DNA of 64,000 nucleotides from Blautia hominis (GCA_002270465.1 NQOF01000001.1:622501-686500); one strand, 5' to 3'. Positions 17,571 to 29,118 are shown, counted from the stretch's first letter. The notes: generated by a model not told the origin, from the sequence alone. Made by a program: numbers and translations.

Positions 17571-19362
17571 TACTTCCTCCACTCCTTCCCTGAAGTTTAT
17601 CTACGGGAATCCGTATGGTAACCTTAGTCCCACCATTTTTTCGGTTCTCAAACCGCAATGCGCTCTCCTCCCCATAACGCATTTTCAGCCTTTCATTTAC
17701 GTTGTATATCCCATGTCTGTGTCTCTTTCCGCTGCTGTCATAAGTATCTCCCCGAAGCAGCACAGCTACCTGCTGCTCATCAATCCCTGTTCCGTTATCC
17801 CAGACCCGGACCACAAGCTGCCCATCTTCTTCCCCGGCTGAGATACCGATGTATCCTTTTTCAGGTTTAGACTGAATCCCATGAAGGATGCTGTTCTCCA
17901 CCAACGGCTGCAGGAAGAACTTGATCACACGGTATTTCATCACAGAATCAGGGATATCAATGAGATATACCAGCTTATCTTCAAACCTTTTTTTCTGCAG
18001 CAGCAGATAATTTCTAGTATTTTCCACCTCTTTTGACAGCTCAATCTCTTTTTCGCCCCTGCCCAGGCTGAAGCGGAACATTTTTGAAAGGCATTGTATC
18101 ATTTCCGCTATTTCCGTTTGGTCATTTGCCATGGCTTTCCAACTGATGCAGTCCAGCGTATTATAAAGAAAATGAGGGTTGATCTGGGCCTGCAGATTCT
18201 CAAGCTGGGCCTGCTTTGCGTTCAATTTTTCTCTCATGACCTCATTGACAAGAATATGTATGCGGTTTATCAGCTTATTGTAAGCTCCCCCAAGCTGTAT
18301 AAACTCCTCAATCCTCCTGATCTTGATCTCTTCCTTAAAGTTCCGGTCTTCGGCACGCCCCATGATCTCATTCAGACTCTGAAGCTCCCGGGTAACGCCC
18401 CGTGAAAAGCGGCTGTATATGTAAGAGGCAATGATGATCACAATGCATGTGACCATTGCCACGATCAAAAAGTTTATCCACTGGCTGCTGAGTACCCCAC
18501 GCACCATGCCTACACACAGATAATTCCAGTCCATGTGCGGGTCATAGCACCCTGTAACGAAATATCTGCCACGCCTTCTGCTGTCTATCTCCTCTTTTCC
18601 GGTCAATTTTATTCCGCTTATAAATTCCTGTATCTCCCGGTTCTCTTCCTCAGGTCCAAACAAAAGCTTTTCCCCGCCGTATATATAAAATTCACCGATG
18701 GCAGGATTACTTAAACTGTTTATCATTTTGGACAGATATGCGTTGTCAAGCACGACCATAAGTATCCCAATCCCGTCCATGGTGTCTTTTCTGTTGATTA
18801 CCCTGGCAAACAAAATTTTGTTTTCCTGTTCCCTGATGCCGGTAAAATCCGAGCTTACCCAGATGTAGTTTCCCTTCTTTCGGATCATCTCAGGATACCA
18901 ACTCTGTTTTTTCCATACGGACAGGCTGCTGATATACGAAGGGCTGTCCCCCACTGTAAAACCATTTCCTTTTAGATCAAAAACAGAAAGTGATTCTATG
19001 TAATCCTGCTCCATGATCAGTCTGGTGATCTCCCCCTTTGCCCGCTGCAGGATATCATTGTAGGCGGGGTTCCGATGTTCTGCGGTGAGCATTTCCTGGA
19101 TACTGGATTCCGAAAGGATAAAACGCGATTTGTTTTCCACGTCATTTGTAATGTATTCCACATTTCTTGACAGATCCTGAATGAACTGTGACGCATAAGT
19201 CGAATAATTTTTGACTGTTATTTTCCCTGTTATTACAGCCGATGTGGCCAAGATCACCAGAACTGCCAAAACAAAAATGCCGTTAAAGGTTAACATCAAA
19301 GAGGGGTATAACTTCAGCTTATAAAACCAGTTTTTTATTTTCGTTTTCATTGTGTTTTTCAT
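17545..19362 (-). CDS. sensor histidine kinase (YesM family)
   Basis: The 605-residue membrane kinase has helices near 20-45 and 300-325 bounding an extracytoplasmic sensor of about 250 residues. A HAMP-like segment follows. The His-kinase domain has the family signature AQINPHFLYNTLDCISWKA (His about 387). The ATPase domain has LQPLVENSILHGI and DNGTGI. YesM kinases sense extracellular sugars, often via a binding protein, and phosphorylate the paired YesN protein coded by the overlapping gene. It is the first gene after the prfA terminator. Confidence 0.93.
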   Translation of the reverse strand: MKNTMKTKIKNWFYKLKLYPSLMLTFNGIFVLAVLVILATSAVITGKITVKNYSTYASQFIQDLSRNVEYITNDVENKSRFILSESSIQEMLTAEHRNPAYNDILQRAKGEITRLIMEQDYIESLSVFDLKGNGFTVGDSPSYISSLSVWKKQSWYPEMIRKKGNYIWVSSDFTGIREQENKILFARVINRKDTMDGIGILMVVLDNAYLSKMINSLSNPAIGEFYIYGGEKLLFGPEEENREIQEFISGIKLTGKEEIDSRRRGRYFVTGCYDPHMDWNYLCVGMVRGVLSSQWINFLIVAMVTCIVIIIASYIYSRFSRGVTRELQSLNEIMGRAEDRNFKEEIKIRRIEEFIQLGGAYNKLINRIHILVNEVMREKLNAKQAQLENLQAQINPHFLYNTLDCISWKAMANDQTEIAEMIQCLSKMFRFSLGRGEKEIELSKEVENTRNYLLLQKKRFEDKLVYLIDIPDSVMKYRVIKFFLQPLVENSILHGIQSKPEKGYIGISAGEEDGQLVVRVWDNGTGIDEQQVAVLLRGDTYDSSGKRHRHGIYNVNERLKMRYGEESALRFENRKNGGTKVTIRIPVDKLQGRSGGSNVSGITGG

Positions 19363-19450
19363 CCCCGCCCTTCTGCGCTATTCCATATAAACTGATTATA
19401 ACAGATACAAAAATAAAAAAGAATAGTAGAAAACAGGAGGTAACAAAAAA

Positions 19451-19484
19451 CCCCCTTATTAACTTCTTACAGCTAATAAGGGGG
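19451..19484 (-). terminator. Rho-independent terminator of the rho-prfA region
   Basis: An 11-bp perfect stem (CCCCCTTATTA and TAATAAGGGGG) with a 12-base loop is followed on the minus strand by six T (19450..19445). It lies 205 bases past the prfA stop, beyond a repeat element, and separates prfA from the yesM-like gene. Confidence 0.9.
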
Positions 19485-19493
19485 TAACACAAC

Positions 19494-19690
19494 GTTACTG
19501 TACACAGGCCACTGTACCGGGAGGCGTTTTCATGCCGGAAGCATGAAAATCCCGAGGCAGCCAGCGCATACCCTCCCAGTTACAGGCAAAAATCCATGCA
19601 AAATCGCCTTTGGCGATGGGATTTTTGCTTGACTGTGGTACACTTTCTTACGGTCAGCGCAGCGAATGCGCAGACCTATTGAATCGTTAC
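19494..19690 (-). repeat. Composite of type-A and type-B GTTAC-ended repeats
   Basis: The right part (about 19565-19690) is a minus-oriented copy of the element at 15684, with GGTCTGCGCATTCGCTGCGC, the ATCGCC/GGCGAT hairpin and the CTGTAACTG segment. The left part (19494 to about 19583) is the type-A unit, with a CGGGAGGCGTTTTCATGC / GCATGAAAATCCCG hairpin. The outer edge at 19690 is the first base of the prfA stop codon (TAG, 19692..19690), so the element abuts the gene exactly. Confidence 0.85.
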
Positions 19691-20763
19691 TATTTATCAT
19701 TCATTTTCGTAAGCTTGGCCGCCTGATCCGCAGCGGTAAGGCTGTCAATGATCTCTTCCAGATCACCGTTCAGCACACCGTCCAGTCGATGCAGGGTCAG
19801 CTTGATCCTGTGGTCCGTCACACGTCCCTGGGGGAAGTTGTAAGTTCTGATCTTCTCAGACCGGTCCCCGGTACCTACCTGGCTTCTTCTTGCCTCTGCT
19901 TCCTCGTCGTGGCGCTTCTCCAGTTCCATCTCGTACAGTCTGGAACGCAGCACTTTCAGCGCCTTGTCCTTGTTCTTGAGCTGTGACTTTTCATCCTGGC
20001 AGGAAATAACGATCCCTGTGGGAATATGGGTCAGACGCACGGCGGAGTCTGTGGTGTTGACACACTGCCCGCCGTTTCCGGAAGCACGGAATACATCGAA
20101 CTTGCAGTCATTCATATCCAGGTGGAAATCAATCTCCTCCGCTTCCGGCATGATCGCCACAGTAATGGTAGAGGTGTGGATACGTCCGCCGCTCTCTGTC
20201 TCCGGCACACGCTGCACCCGGTGTACACCGCTTTCATACTTCAGCCTGGAATAGGCCCCTTTACCGTTGATCATAAACGTGACCTCTTTGAAACCGCCGA
20301 TGCCGTTCTCATTGAGGCTCATCATATCAGTCTTCCAGTTCTGGGATTCCGCGAATTTTACATACATGCGGTAGATTTCCGCAGCAAAAAGTGCGGCCTC
20401 ATCCCCGCCGGCTCCTGCTCTGATCTCCACAATAACGTTCTTCTCATCATTGGGGTCTTTTGGCAGAAGCAGGATCTTCAGCTCCCGCTCCAGCTCCTCA
20501 ATGCGCTTCTTTGCGTCTGAAAGCTCTTCCTTGAGCATCTCACGCATCTCCGGGTCCGATTCCTCATCCAGCATCATAAGGCTGTCTTCCACTGTCTGTC
20601 TGCAGTTTTTATATTCCCGATATGCATCCGCAATGGGCTGCAGGTCGCTCTGTTCCTTCATCAGCTTCTGGAAGCGCGCCGTGTCATTCGCCACTGTGGG
20701 TTCATTTAACTCATTTAAGATCTCCTCCAGGCGAATCAAAATATCATCTAACTTATCAAACAT
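19690..20763 (-). CDS. prfA: peptide chain release factor 1
   Basis: RF1 reads UAA and UAG stop codons and triggers peptide release on the ribosome. The start is ATG 20763..20761 (MFDKLDDIL) with AGGAGG upstream, giving 357 residues, the family's normal length. The catalytic GGQ is in [19 protein letters not shown], and the bacterial RF signature is complete. The gene overlaps the end of prmC by 8 bases; PrmC methylates the GGQ glutamine, so the pair is functionally linked. Confidence 0.96.
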   Translation of the reverse strand: MFDKLDDILIRLEEILNELNEPTVANDTARFQKLMKEQSDLQPIADAYREYKNCRQTVEDSLMMLDEESDPEMREMLKEELSDAKKRIEELERELKILLLPKDPNDEKNVIVEIRAGAGGDEAALFAAEIYRMYVKFAESQNWKTDMMSLNENGIGGFKEVTFMINGKGAYSRLKYESGVHRVQRVPETESGGRIHTSTITVAIMPEAEEIDFHLDMNDCKFDVFRASGNGGQCVNTTDSAVRLTHIPTGIVISCQDEKSQLKNKDKALKVLRSRLYEMELEKRHDEEAEARRSQVGTGDRSEKIRTYNFPQGRVTDHRIKLTLHRLDGVLNGDLEEIIDSLTAADQAAKLTKMNDK

Positions 20764-21622
20764 GGTGTTCCTCCTGTTTCTTTCTTCCCAGCACCACCCT
20801 GTCAAGGCCTGCCAGGTCTTTCACTACTCTGGTCTCTTCATATCCGGCATTTTCCAGCATAAGGCGCACCGGACCGCCCTGATCATATCCGATCTCAAAA
20901 GCCAGGACTCCTCCCGGCCTCAGATATTCCCCTGCCTCACGGGAAATCCTTCTGTAAAAATACAGGCCATCCTCTGTCCCGTCAAGGGCCATTCTCGGCT
21001 CATGGTCCCTCACTTCCTCCATCAGGCTGTCTATAACATGACTCTCTATATAAGGCGGGTTGGACACGATAATATCATACGTCCCACTGATATCTGAAAA
21101 CAGATCGCTTCTTTTCCATACAGCCGGAATACCCAGTTCCCTGCTGTTTCTCCCTGCCACGGCAAGCGCTTCAGCGGACAGATCCACACCGGTGCCTTTT
21201 GCTCCTTTCAGAACGGACAAAAGAGCCAGCAAAATGCAGCCGCTGCCTGTGCACATATCCAGAATCCTGAATCTGCCGCCTGCCTGCATCTTCCCGGCTT
21301 CGAGGAGCACTTCCTCAACCAGAATTTCCGTATCCTGCCGTGGGATCAGCACATGTCTGTCCACATAAAATTTCAGTCCGTAAAACCAGGCCTCATGGGT
21401 GATGTGCTGGAGAGGGATATGCTGTGCCCTTCTCTGTATCATCTCCCTGTACCTTGCCGCCTGGTCTTTCGGCATTTCCTCCGTCTCCCTCAGAAAATAG
21501 GAAGCCCGGGTCATACCTGTCACATATTCCATCAGAAGCCATGCATCCGACCTGCTGTCCGCGATCCCTGCTTCCTCCAGTGTCTTCCTTCCCTCCAGAT
21601 GTATCTCTCTATGCGTCTGCAT
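20756..21622 (-). CDS. prmC: release factor glutamine N5-methyltransferase
   Basis: The 288-residue SAM-dependent enzyme methylates the glutamine of the GGQ motif of release factors. It has an N-terminal helical domain, the glycine-rich SAM motif [10 protein letters not shown] (about 123-132), the acidic GVDLSAEAL and the catalytic NPPY (in IIVSNPPYI). It overlaps the DUF1385 gene upstream by 14 bases and prfA downstream by 8, so the three are one translationally coupled unit. Confidence 0.95.
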   Translation of the reverse strand: MQTHREIHLEGRKTLEEAGIADSRSDAWLLMEYVTGMTRASYFLRETEEMPKDQAARYREMIQRRAQHIPLQHITHEAWFYGLKFYVDRHVLIPRQDTEILVEEVLLEAGKMQAGGRFRILDMCTGSGCILLALLSVLKGAKGTGVDLSAEALAVAGRNSRELGIPAVWKRSDLFSDISGTYDIIVSNPPYIESHVIDSLMEEVRDHEPRMALDGTEDGLYFYRRISREAGEYLRPGGVLAFEIGYDQGGPVRLMLENAGYEETRVVKDLAGLDRVVLGRKKQEEHHV

Positions 21623-22655
21623 AACAGCCCTCTCTTGTTTCGCATCTGTGTGAAGCAGCCATCCGGCTATTTTCCGCCTGTTCTATTTCTTCGCGGGCAT
21701 CCGGAAAGTTTTCCAGCAGATAAGCTTTCCAGTCAAAAACAGCCTCCACCGCCGCAATGGCAACCTCTGCCATATCCGGTGTAGGTTCTTTTGTGGTCAG
21801 CTTCTGCATAGCCATACCGGGCTTTGAGAGAGCGCATACTAACGGATTCTCGCTCCTTCCCGCCAGACGGATGATCTCATAGGAAATCCCTGCGATCACC
21901 GGCACCAGCAGGATACGGATCACAACACGCAGCCACATGGTATGTACCGGCACAACAGCAAAAAATCCCAGGAAAAATATAATACTCACAACAATAACAA
22001 AAAATAAGAAACTAGTTCCGCAGCGTTTGTGGAGTCTGGAGCTTTCCATGACATTTTCCACAGTCAGGGCTTTTCCATGCTCCACACAGTTGATGCACTT
22101 GTGCTCCGCTCCATGGTACATGAACACTCTCTGGATATCCTCCATCTTGGAGATCAAGAGCAGGTATCCCAAAAAGAGCAGGATCCTCACAACCGCCTCC
22201 GCCAGGGTCACCCCGGTCTCGGATGCCCCCACTTTATGAAGCAGGCTGGCGATCAGATACGGCAGCACCATAAACAGGCCAACCGAAAGGATAACGGAAA
22301 ATATCACGGTTCCTGTCATCAGGATATTTTCCATCTTCTTCTGCTTCGCATCGTATTTTTCCCGGTCCTCCCGGTTCAGGGCTTCCCTCTTTTTGATCTC
22401 CTCCTCTTCCTCCTCAAAGAAAGTGGCGGAATACATCAGGCATTTCGTGCCCACCACCAGGGAATCAATAAAATTGAAGACACCTCTGATAATAGGAAGA
22501 GAAAGGATTTTTTTGTTCTTGATAAAACTCTTGTAGTCCTCTATCTTAACTTCAATCTCTTTATCCGGCTTTCGGACAGCAATAGAATACTGGTCCTGAT
22601 GACGCATCATGATGCCTTCCATGACTGCCTGTCCGCCGATGTTGGATGATTTCAT
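21609..22655 (-). CDS. DUF1385 family membrane protein
   Basis: The 348-residue protein begins MKSSNIGGQAVMEGIMMRH, the family hallmark. It has four or five membrane helices (about 115-190 and 215-265), with YHGAEHKCINCVEHG and a Cys/His-rich stretch between them. DUF1385 proteins occur next to prmC and rpmE throughout the Clostridia and have no established function. The C-terminal 60 residues are soluble. The Cys and His residues suggest metal binding, but that is inference only. Confidence 0.9.
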   Translation of the reverse strand: MKSSNIGGQAVMEGIMMRHQDQYSIAVRKPDKEIEVKIEDYKSFIKNKKILSLPIIRGVFNFIDSLVVGTKCLMYSATFFEEEEEEIKKREALNREDREKYDAKQKKMENILMTGTVIFSVILSVGLFMVLPYLIASLLHKVGASETGVTLAEAVVRILLFLGYLLLISKMEDIQRVFMYHGAEHKCINCVEHGKALTVENVMESSRLHKRCGTSFLFFVIVVSIIFFLGFFAVVPVHTMWLRVVIRILLVPVIAGISYEIIRLAGRSENPLVCALSKPGMAMQKLTTKEPTPDMAEVAIAAVEAVFDWKAYLLENFPDAREEIEQAENSRMAASHRCETREGCYADA

Positions 22656-22733
22656 CTATACCTCCATAAAATCCAAATCCCAAAGGCAGCTCTGTTTTAA
22701 CCAAAGCAGAGAAACTGCCTGGGAGATACAATA

Positions 22734-22763
22734 AGAGGCTGAAGTCCGAAAACCTCAGCCTCT
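22734..22763. terminator. Terminator-like hairpin after rpmE
   Basis: A 9-bp perfect stem (AGAGGCTGA and TCAGCCTCT) lies 10 bases beyond the rpmE stop. The T-run (CCCGTTTTTTT) is on the plus-strand side, so it would work better in that direction; on the minus strand only TTATTG follows. A second imperfect hairpin at about 22685-22720 comes next. Partial readthrough into the DUF1385 gene is likely. Confidence 0.55.
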
Positions 22764-22772
22764 CCCGTTTTT

Positions 22773-22976
22773 TTATTTGTCCATGCCGTATTTTTTGTTG
22801 AACTTATCAATACGTCCACGAGCCTGTGCAGCTTTCTGCTGTCCTGTATAGAAAGGATGACATTTAGAGCAAACTTCTACGTGGAGTTCTTTCTTTGTAG
22901 AACCTGTTTTAAATGTATTTCCACAGTTGCATACTACTGTACATTCCTGGTAGTTTGGATGGATTCCTTCTTTCAT
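22773..22976 (-). CDS. rpmE: 50S ribosomal protein L31, zinc-binding form
   Basis: The start is ATG 22976..22974 ([10 protein letters not shown]) with AGAGGTG upstream, giving 67 residues. The zinc ligands are the CNC pair after VV and the later CSKC of [12 protein letters not shown]. So this is the C+ form, used when zinc is plentiful. The gene follows rho in the order seen in most Firmicutes. Confidence 0.95.
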   Translation of the reverse strand: MKEGIHPNYQECTVVCNCGNTFKTGSTKKELHVEVCSKCHPFYTGQQKAAQARGRIDKFNKKYGMDK

Positions 22977-23080
22977 CTTTTTCACCTCTTCTATCGTTTG
23001 TTATTTATCTTTATTTTGCGTTTTACAAATTCAAACAGCTTTTAAATTATAGCATATGATTTTTATAAATGCAAGTATTA

Positions 23081-24592
23081 TTATAGAAATCGTTGTTTTT
23101 TCACAGTCTGTACAAATTCGCTGTTATTGCGTGTGTGAGCGAACATATTCAGGATATTTTCCAGTGCGTCATCCGCCTTCATACCATTCAGGGCTTTGCG
23201 CATGATATCCACTGCCTCCTGCTCCTCTTTCGTAAGCAGAAGGTCCTCTCTTCTGGTACCGGATTTGGCAATGTCAATAGCCGGGAACACACGCTTTTCC
23301 TGAAGTCTTCTGTCCAGGACCAGCTCCATGTTGCCGGTTCCCTTGAACTCCTCGTAGACCACATCATCCATCTTGCTTCCGGTATCCACCAGGGCTGTTG
23401 CCAGGATGGTAAGGCTTCCGCCCTCTCTCATATTTCTGGCAGCACCAAAGAAACGCTTGGGCATGTGCAGGGCAGCCGGATCAAGACCACCGGACAGGGT
23501 ACGGCCGCTGGGCGGAACTGTCAGGTTGTAAGCTCTTGCCAGTCTTGTGATACTGTCTATGAATATGGTAACATCTTTTTTATGCTCAACCAGGCGTTTG
23601 GCACGCTCGATGGTCATTTCGGAGACTCTCTTGTGATGCTCCGGCAGCTCGTCAAAGGTGGAATAGATGATCTCCACATTTGGCCCCTGAATGGCTTCCC
23701 TGATATCTGTTACCTCCTCAGGACGCTCATCGATCAGCAGGATGATCAAATGCATCTTGGGGCTGTTCTTCAGAATGGATTTGGCTGCATCTTTTAAGAG
23801 GGTTGTCTTACCGGCTTTCGGCGGAGATACGATCATTCCCCTCTGTCCCTTGCCGATGGGACTTACCAGATCCACAATACGCATGGCCAGGCTTCCGCCC
23901 GGACGCTCCAGGTGCAGTCTCTCATTGGGGAAAATAGGGGTCATATCTTCAAAGTTCAGTCTGCGCATCTCATTGGGTTTGATTCCGTTAATGGAGGTCA
24001 CATACAGGAGAGCTGAAAATTTTTCGTTCTGGCTCTTTACTCTTGTATTGCCCCGCAGGATATCCCCGGTCTTTAGATTAAATCTGCGGATCTGTGACGG
24101 GGACACATAGACATCGTTCTCGCCCGGCAGATAATTCTCGCTTCGGATAAATCCATAACCATCCGGCAGGACCTCCAAAATCCCGCTGACACTGATACCG
24201 CTGTCCAGATCAGACTGCTCCATAGGCGGACGCTCTGTGCGGCTCTCCTGCCTGGGTTCCTGACGGCTGAATGTGCGGCTTTCCTGGTGTTCCTCCTGGC
24301 GGCCGGATGTTCTGTTCTCCTGACGGTCCCGGTTTTCCTGAACGTCTTCCTGGCGGAGGGATGACCGGCTTTCCTGGCGTTCCTCTGCCCTGCCTGCTCT
24401 CATCCCAGTTCTTGATTCCTGTCCGTTCTCCTGGGATGTGGCGCTATCCTTCATCTGGCGTTCCTTATCATCTTCCTGCACCATACGCTCCACCAATTCA
24501 CTTTTTTTAAGGGTGGATATTCCTCTCATACCTCTGGCTTTTGCTATTTCTTTTAATGCCCCTAAAGACAGGGACTCATATTTTTCTCTCAT
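23081..24592 (-). CDS. rho: transcription termination factor Rho with an Arg/Gln/Glu/Ser-rich insert
   Basis: The 503-residue ATP-dependent RNA translocase ends untranslated transcripts. Residues 1-40 are the Rho N-terminal SAP-like domain ([13 protein letters not shown]). The OSB RNA-binding domain runs from about 135 ([33 protein letters not shown], read in parts). The P-loop is SPPKAGKTT, the Walker [12 protein letters not shown] and the Q/R-loop [15 protein letters not shown]. Between them, residues 42-130 are a low-complexity insert with four QESR and two QENR units. Such inserts are common in Rho of Clostridia and Actinobacteria, and some promote phase separation or extra RNA contact. 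Confidence 0.96.
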   Translation of the reverse strand: MREKYESLSLGALKEIAKARGMRGISTLKKSELVERMVQEDDKERQMKDSATSQENGQESRTGMRAGRAEERQESRSSLRQEDVQENRDRQENRTSGRQEEHQESRTFSRQEPRQESRTERPPMEQSDLDSGISVSGILEVLPDGYGFIRSENYLPGENDVYVSPSQIRRFNLKTGDILRGNTRVKSQNEKFSALLYVTSINGIKPNEMRRLNFEDMTPIFPNERLHLERPGGSLAMRIVDLVSPIGKGQRGMIVSPPKAGKTTLLKDAAKSILKNSPKMHLIILLIDERPEEVTDIREAIQGPNVEIIYSTFDELPEHHKRVSEMTIERAKRLVEHKKDVTIFIDSITRLARAYNLTVPPSGRTLSGGLDPAALHMPKRFFGAARNMREGGSLTILATALVDTGSKMDDVVYEEFKGTGNMELVLDRRLQEKRVFPAIDIAKSGTRREDLLLTKEEQEAVDIMRKALNGMKADDALENILNMFAHTRNNSEFVQTVKKQRFL

Positions 24593-24670
24593 TTAATAAT
24601 CCTTTCTTCAAAAATAATGGTAAATGGATAAATGTCTGATTCGACTTGAATAGATCTATGAATGTTTGTA

Positions 24671-24696
24671 AATGCGCAGACCTACTGAATAGTTAC
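24671..24696 (-). repeat. End fragment of a type-B GTAAC-ended repeat
   Basis: AATGCGCAGACC, TACTGAATAGTTAC is the intact terminal part of the family, inverted relative to the copy at 15684. The rest of the element is missing. It lies upstream of rho. Confidence 0.8.
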
Positions 24697-24835
24697 GAAT
24701 GTCTCTACTTCTTTTTTATCCTATCATACTTTCTGGAAAAAAGCAAAAGAATAATATGCATTTTAAGATTTTTTTCTTCTGCTGCCTTATTGCCATCTGC
24801 TCTCACTTATTTTATAATAGAAAAAAAGAAAAAGA

Positions 24836-24862
24836 GTAACTGTTTTGCACCCTTACAGTTAC
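24836..24862 (-). repeat. Opposite end fragment of a type-B repeat
   Basis: The 27 bases match the other terminus of the family at 22 of 27 positions (compare 15791-15817 inverted). They form GTAACTGT...ACAGTTAC, an 8-bp inverted repeat that ends just before the ribosome site of the VOC gene. Confidence 0.65.
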
Positions 24863-24880
24863 GAAAAGGAGACTGTTATT

Positions 24881-25249
24881 ATGAAATTTCAAATGATACA
24901 TGAAAATTACAATGTAGCTGACCTGTCACGTTCTCTGGCGTTCTACGAGGAAGCGCTGGGTCTTACGGAAAAAAGACGCATCACTGCCGATGACGGTTCC
25001 TTTATCATTGTGTATGTGGGAAATGAGACGACTGACTTTGAGCTGGAACTGACATGGCTCCGGGACAGAGAAGAACCGTACAGCCTGGGTGACAATGAGT
25101 TCCATCTGGCTTTCCAGGCAGATGATTTTGAAAAAGCTCATGCAATCCACGAAAAAATGGGATGTATCTGTTTTGAAAATCATGATATGGGCATCTACTT
25201 CATTGCAGACCCGGACGGCTACTGGCTGGAGGTTGTTCCTGCCAAATAA
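24881..25249 (+). CDS. VOC / glyoxalase superfamily protein
   Basis: The 122-residue protein has the glyoxalase-bleomycin-resistance fold of two beta-alpha-beta3 units. His7 (MIHENYNVADLSRSLAFYEEALGL), Glu in FELELTWL, His in NEFHLAF and Glu in WLEVVPAK sit at the four positions that bind metal in lactoylglutathione lyase. The start is ATG 24881 with AAAGGAG upstream. GloA-like activity on methylglyoxal adducts is plausible, but Clostridia lack glutathione, so the thiol partner is open. It is a single gene on the opposite strand from its neighbours. Confidence 0.88.
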   Translation: MKFQMIHENYNVADLSRSLAFYEEALGLTEKRRITADDGSFIIVYVGNETTDFELELTWLRDREEPYSLGDNEFHLAFQADDFEKAHAIHEKMGCICFENHDMGIYFIADPDGYWLEVVPAK

Positions 25250-25310
25250 ACACGCCGCGCCTCTTATGTCCGCCCGGCAGAACATATTCAGGACTGCTGC
25301 ATCAGGCTAA

Positions 25311-25474
25311 CTAGTACAGCATTGCGTAAGTTTCGGTGATAGAGTGCCTGATATTTTCGTCAGTGCAAGGCGCCGAAGCGACGGCGCAGCGGTTCCTACG
25401 ACTAGCTTCGGCAACGCGGCACTGGCGTAAATAGTGGGTGCTATATCATTGGAACTTATGCAACGCTGTACTAG
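25311..25474. repeat. Palindromic MITE-like element 1 with CTAG ends
   Basis: The 164-bp element begins CTAGTACAGC and ends with the exact inverse GCTGTACTAG. The two arms match at roughly three quarters of positions over about 55 bases. The middle carries a smaller hairpin (CGCCGAAGC and GCTTCGGC). No open reading frame or transposase is present. Confidence 0.8.
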
Positions 25475-25543
25475 TGCTCCATCCGGCCAGAAACCATAGT
25501 AGCAGCACTGCCTATTTTGATTTCTGACTGGATGGAACACTAG
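25471..25543. repeat. Palindromic element 2 with CTAG ends, sharing its edge with element 1
   Basis: This 73-bp element begins CTAGTGCTCCATCC and ends GGATGGAACACTAG, with arms of about 23 bases that differ at a few places. Its first CTAG is the last CTAG of element 1, so the two are fused. It ends 28 bases before the clpX stop and could act as the clpX 3' hairpin. Confidence 0.8.
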
Positions 25544-25570
25544 CCTCTGATGCACAGTCCTTTTTATTAA

Positions 25571-27007
25571 TCAGTTCATGCCTATCCTGGGAATCTCCTG
25601 TCCGCGCAGAAGGATCCTGGGACCGCCGGTGTGTTCAATGTATTCCTTTGTGATAATAACTTCCCCGATATTTTCATCCTTGGGAATTTCATACATAATA
25701 TCCAGCATGTATTCCTCCAGGATAGCCCGCAGGGCTCTGGCACCTGTATGTTTCTCCAATGCCATTCTGGCGATGGCGCCCAGGGCTCCGTCATCAAACT
25801 CCAGCTTCACTTCATCCAGTGCCAGAAGCTTCTGGTACTGTTTTAAGATGGCGTTCTTGGGCTCTTTGAGAATCTGCACCAGCATCTCCTCCGTCAGACC
25901 GCTGAGGGTGAAGACAATGGGAAGACGTCCTAAGAACTCAGGGATCATGCCGAACTTCTTTAAGTCATCCACAATGACTTTATCCAGTATATTGGCATCT
26001 TGGTCGTATTTGTCTTTCAGATCCGCAAAGAAACCGATGGATGCCTGTTTATTCAGCCGCTCCTTGATAATATTCTCCAGATCCGGAAAGGCTCCGCCGC
26101 AGATAAACAGAATGTTCTTCGTATCCACAGTGGTGAGAGGCACCATAGCATTCTTACTGTTGGCTCCCACCGGAACCTCCACCTCACTGCCCTCTAAGAG
26201 CTTCAGCATTCCCTGCTGCACGGCTTCCCCGCTTACATCTCTCTGGTTAGTATTCTTTTTCTTAGCAATTTTATCAATCTCGTCAATAAAGATGATGCCG
26301 TGCTCCGCACGCTCCACATCATTGCCGGCTGCTGCCAGAAGTTTGCTGACAACGCTCTCAATATCATCACCGATATAACCGGCCTCCGTCAGGGAAGTGG
26401 CATCCGTGATGGCAAGCGGCACATCCAGAAGCCTTGCCAAGGTCTTAACCAGGTATGTCTTGCCGCTTCCTGTTGGTCCGATCATCAGCATATTGGATTT
26501 TTCAATCTCTATATCATCTTCCCTGTCAGCGAACACCCTTTTATAGTGGTTGTATACAGCTACCGACATAACTTTCTTTGCCCGTTCCTGTCCGATCACA
26601 TACTCATCCAGGCTTCCTTTTATTTTGTGAGGCGCAGGAATACTTCTGATGTCAAATGCCTTTGGCGCCACATTTTCCTGCTTTGGCTCCTCTTTTTTCT
26701 TCTTCACCCTCTGGCGCTTGGGAATCTGGTTCTGCAGTGAATTCAGATCGATCATGCTCACATTTGGCATGTTTTTCATCAGATCGTTGTAGTCAATGGG
26801 TGCATTGTTCATGGTGTCAAAGCTTTTCTGCATACATTCCACACAGATATGGATATCGTTTGGCAGGTCTATCATCTTCCCTGCTTTGCTCTCCGGCCTT
26901 CTGCACATAAAACAGATCTTCTCAAATTCTTCCTCATCGCCGGAGGTATTGTCCGGTGCTGTTTGTTCTTTATCGGATTTCTCCAAATAGTCCTTATCGT
27001 CTGCCAT
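25571..27007 (-). CDS. ClpX-type AAA+ unfoldase, divergent paralogue
   Basis: The 478-residue ATPase unfolds proteins for ClpP. The zinc-binding domain has Cys32, Cys35, Cys55 and Cys58. A long charged linker spans 60-115 (KKKKEEPKQE). Walker A is GPTGSGKT (177-184), the pore loop GYIG (210-213), Walker B IIFIDEID and the sensor GARALRA near the end. The IGF tripeptide that docks on ClpP is present (324-326). The RKH pore-entry loop of standard ClpX is absent; GANSKNA stands there. No clpP is adjacent. It is probably a second ClpX with altered substrate choice; the usual clpX would lie elsewhere. Confidence 0.88.
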   Translation of the reverse strand: MADDKDYLEKSDKEQTAPDNTSGDEEEFEKICFMCRRPESKAGKMIDLPNDIHICVECMQKSFDTMNNAPIDYNDLMKNMPNVSMIDLNSLQNQIPKRQRVKKKKEEPKQENVAPKAFDIRSIPAPHKIKGSLDEYVIGQERAKKVMSVAVYNHYKRVFADREDDIEIEKSNMLMIGPTGSGKTYLVKTLARLLDVPLAITDATSLTEAGYIGDDIESVVSKLLAAAGNDVERAEHGIIFIDEIDKIAKKKNTNQRDVSGEAVQQGMLKLLEGSEVEVPVGANSKNAMVPLTTVDTKNILFICGGAFPDLENIIKERLNKQASIGFFADLKDKYDQDANILDKVIVDDLKKFGMIPEFLGRLPIVFTLSGLTEEMLVQILKEPKNAILKQYQKLLALDEVKLEFDDGALGAIARMALEKHTGARALRAILEEYMLDIMYEIPKDENIGEVIITKEYIEHTGGPRILLRGQEIPRIGMN

Positions 27008-27171
27008 TTGCTGTTCTCCCTGCCTTTTCTATATAAAATTTGATCATAACTATTTTCAATATCGTTTGTGGGTATCTTATCACAAATTCATATGAGTAAC
27101 AAGTAAACTTTTCATTAACTGCCTGTAAAACCGGGCTTTTAAACCTCCTCCAAGCTCTGAACTGCGCAGAA

Positions 27172-27214
27172 AAAGGCATCTGCCTGTACCCTTATATGTA
27201 CAGGCAGACACCTT
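27172..27214 (-). terminator. Rho-independent terminator of the HtrA gene
   Basis: A long stem (AAAAGG, TCTGCCTGTAC / GTACAGGCAGA, CCTTTT) is followed on the minus strand by TTTTTC. It lies about 20 bases past the stop. Confidence 0.9.
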
Positions 27215-27233
27215 TTATCTGCTGTTCTAACCC

Positions 27234-29081
<1,848 letters not shown>

Positions 29082-29118
29082 GATTCATTCTCCCTTCACT
29101 GCTATCTATCTCTAAATT

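Noticed and set aside
24593-24880. Additional gene or RNA between rho and the VOC gene
   Set aside because: Only repeat ends and AT-rich sequence are seen; no frame with a ribosome site and no stable RNA fold apart from the GTAAC/GTTAC pair.
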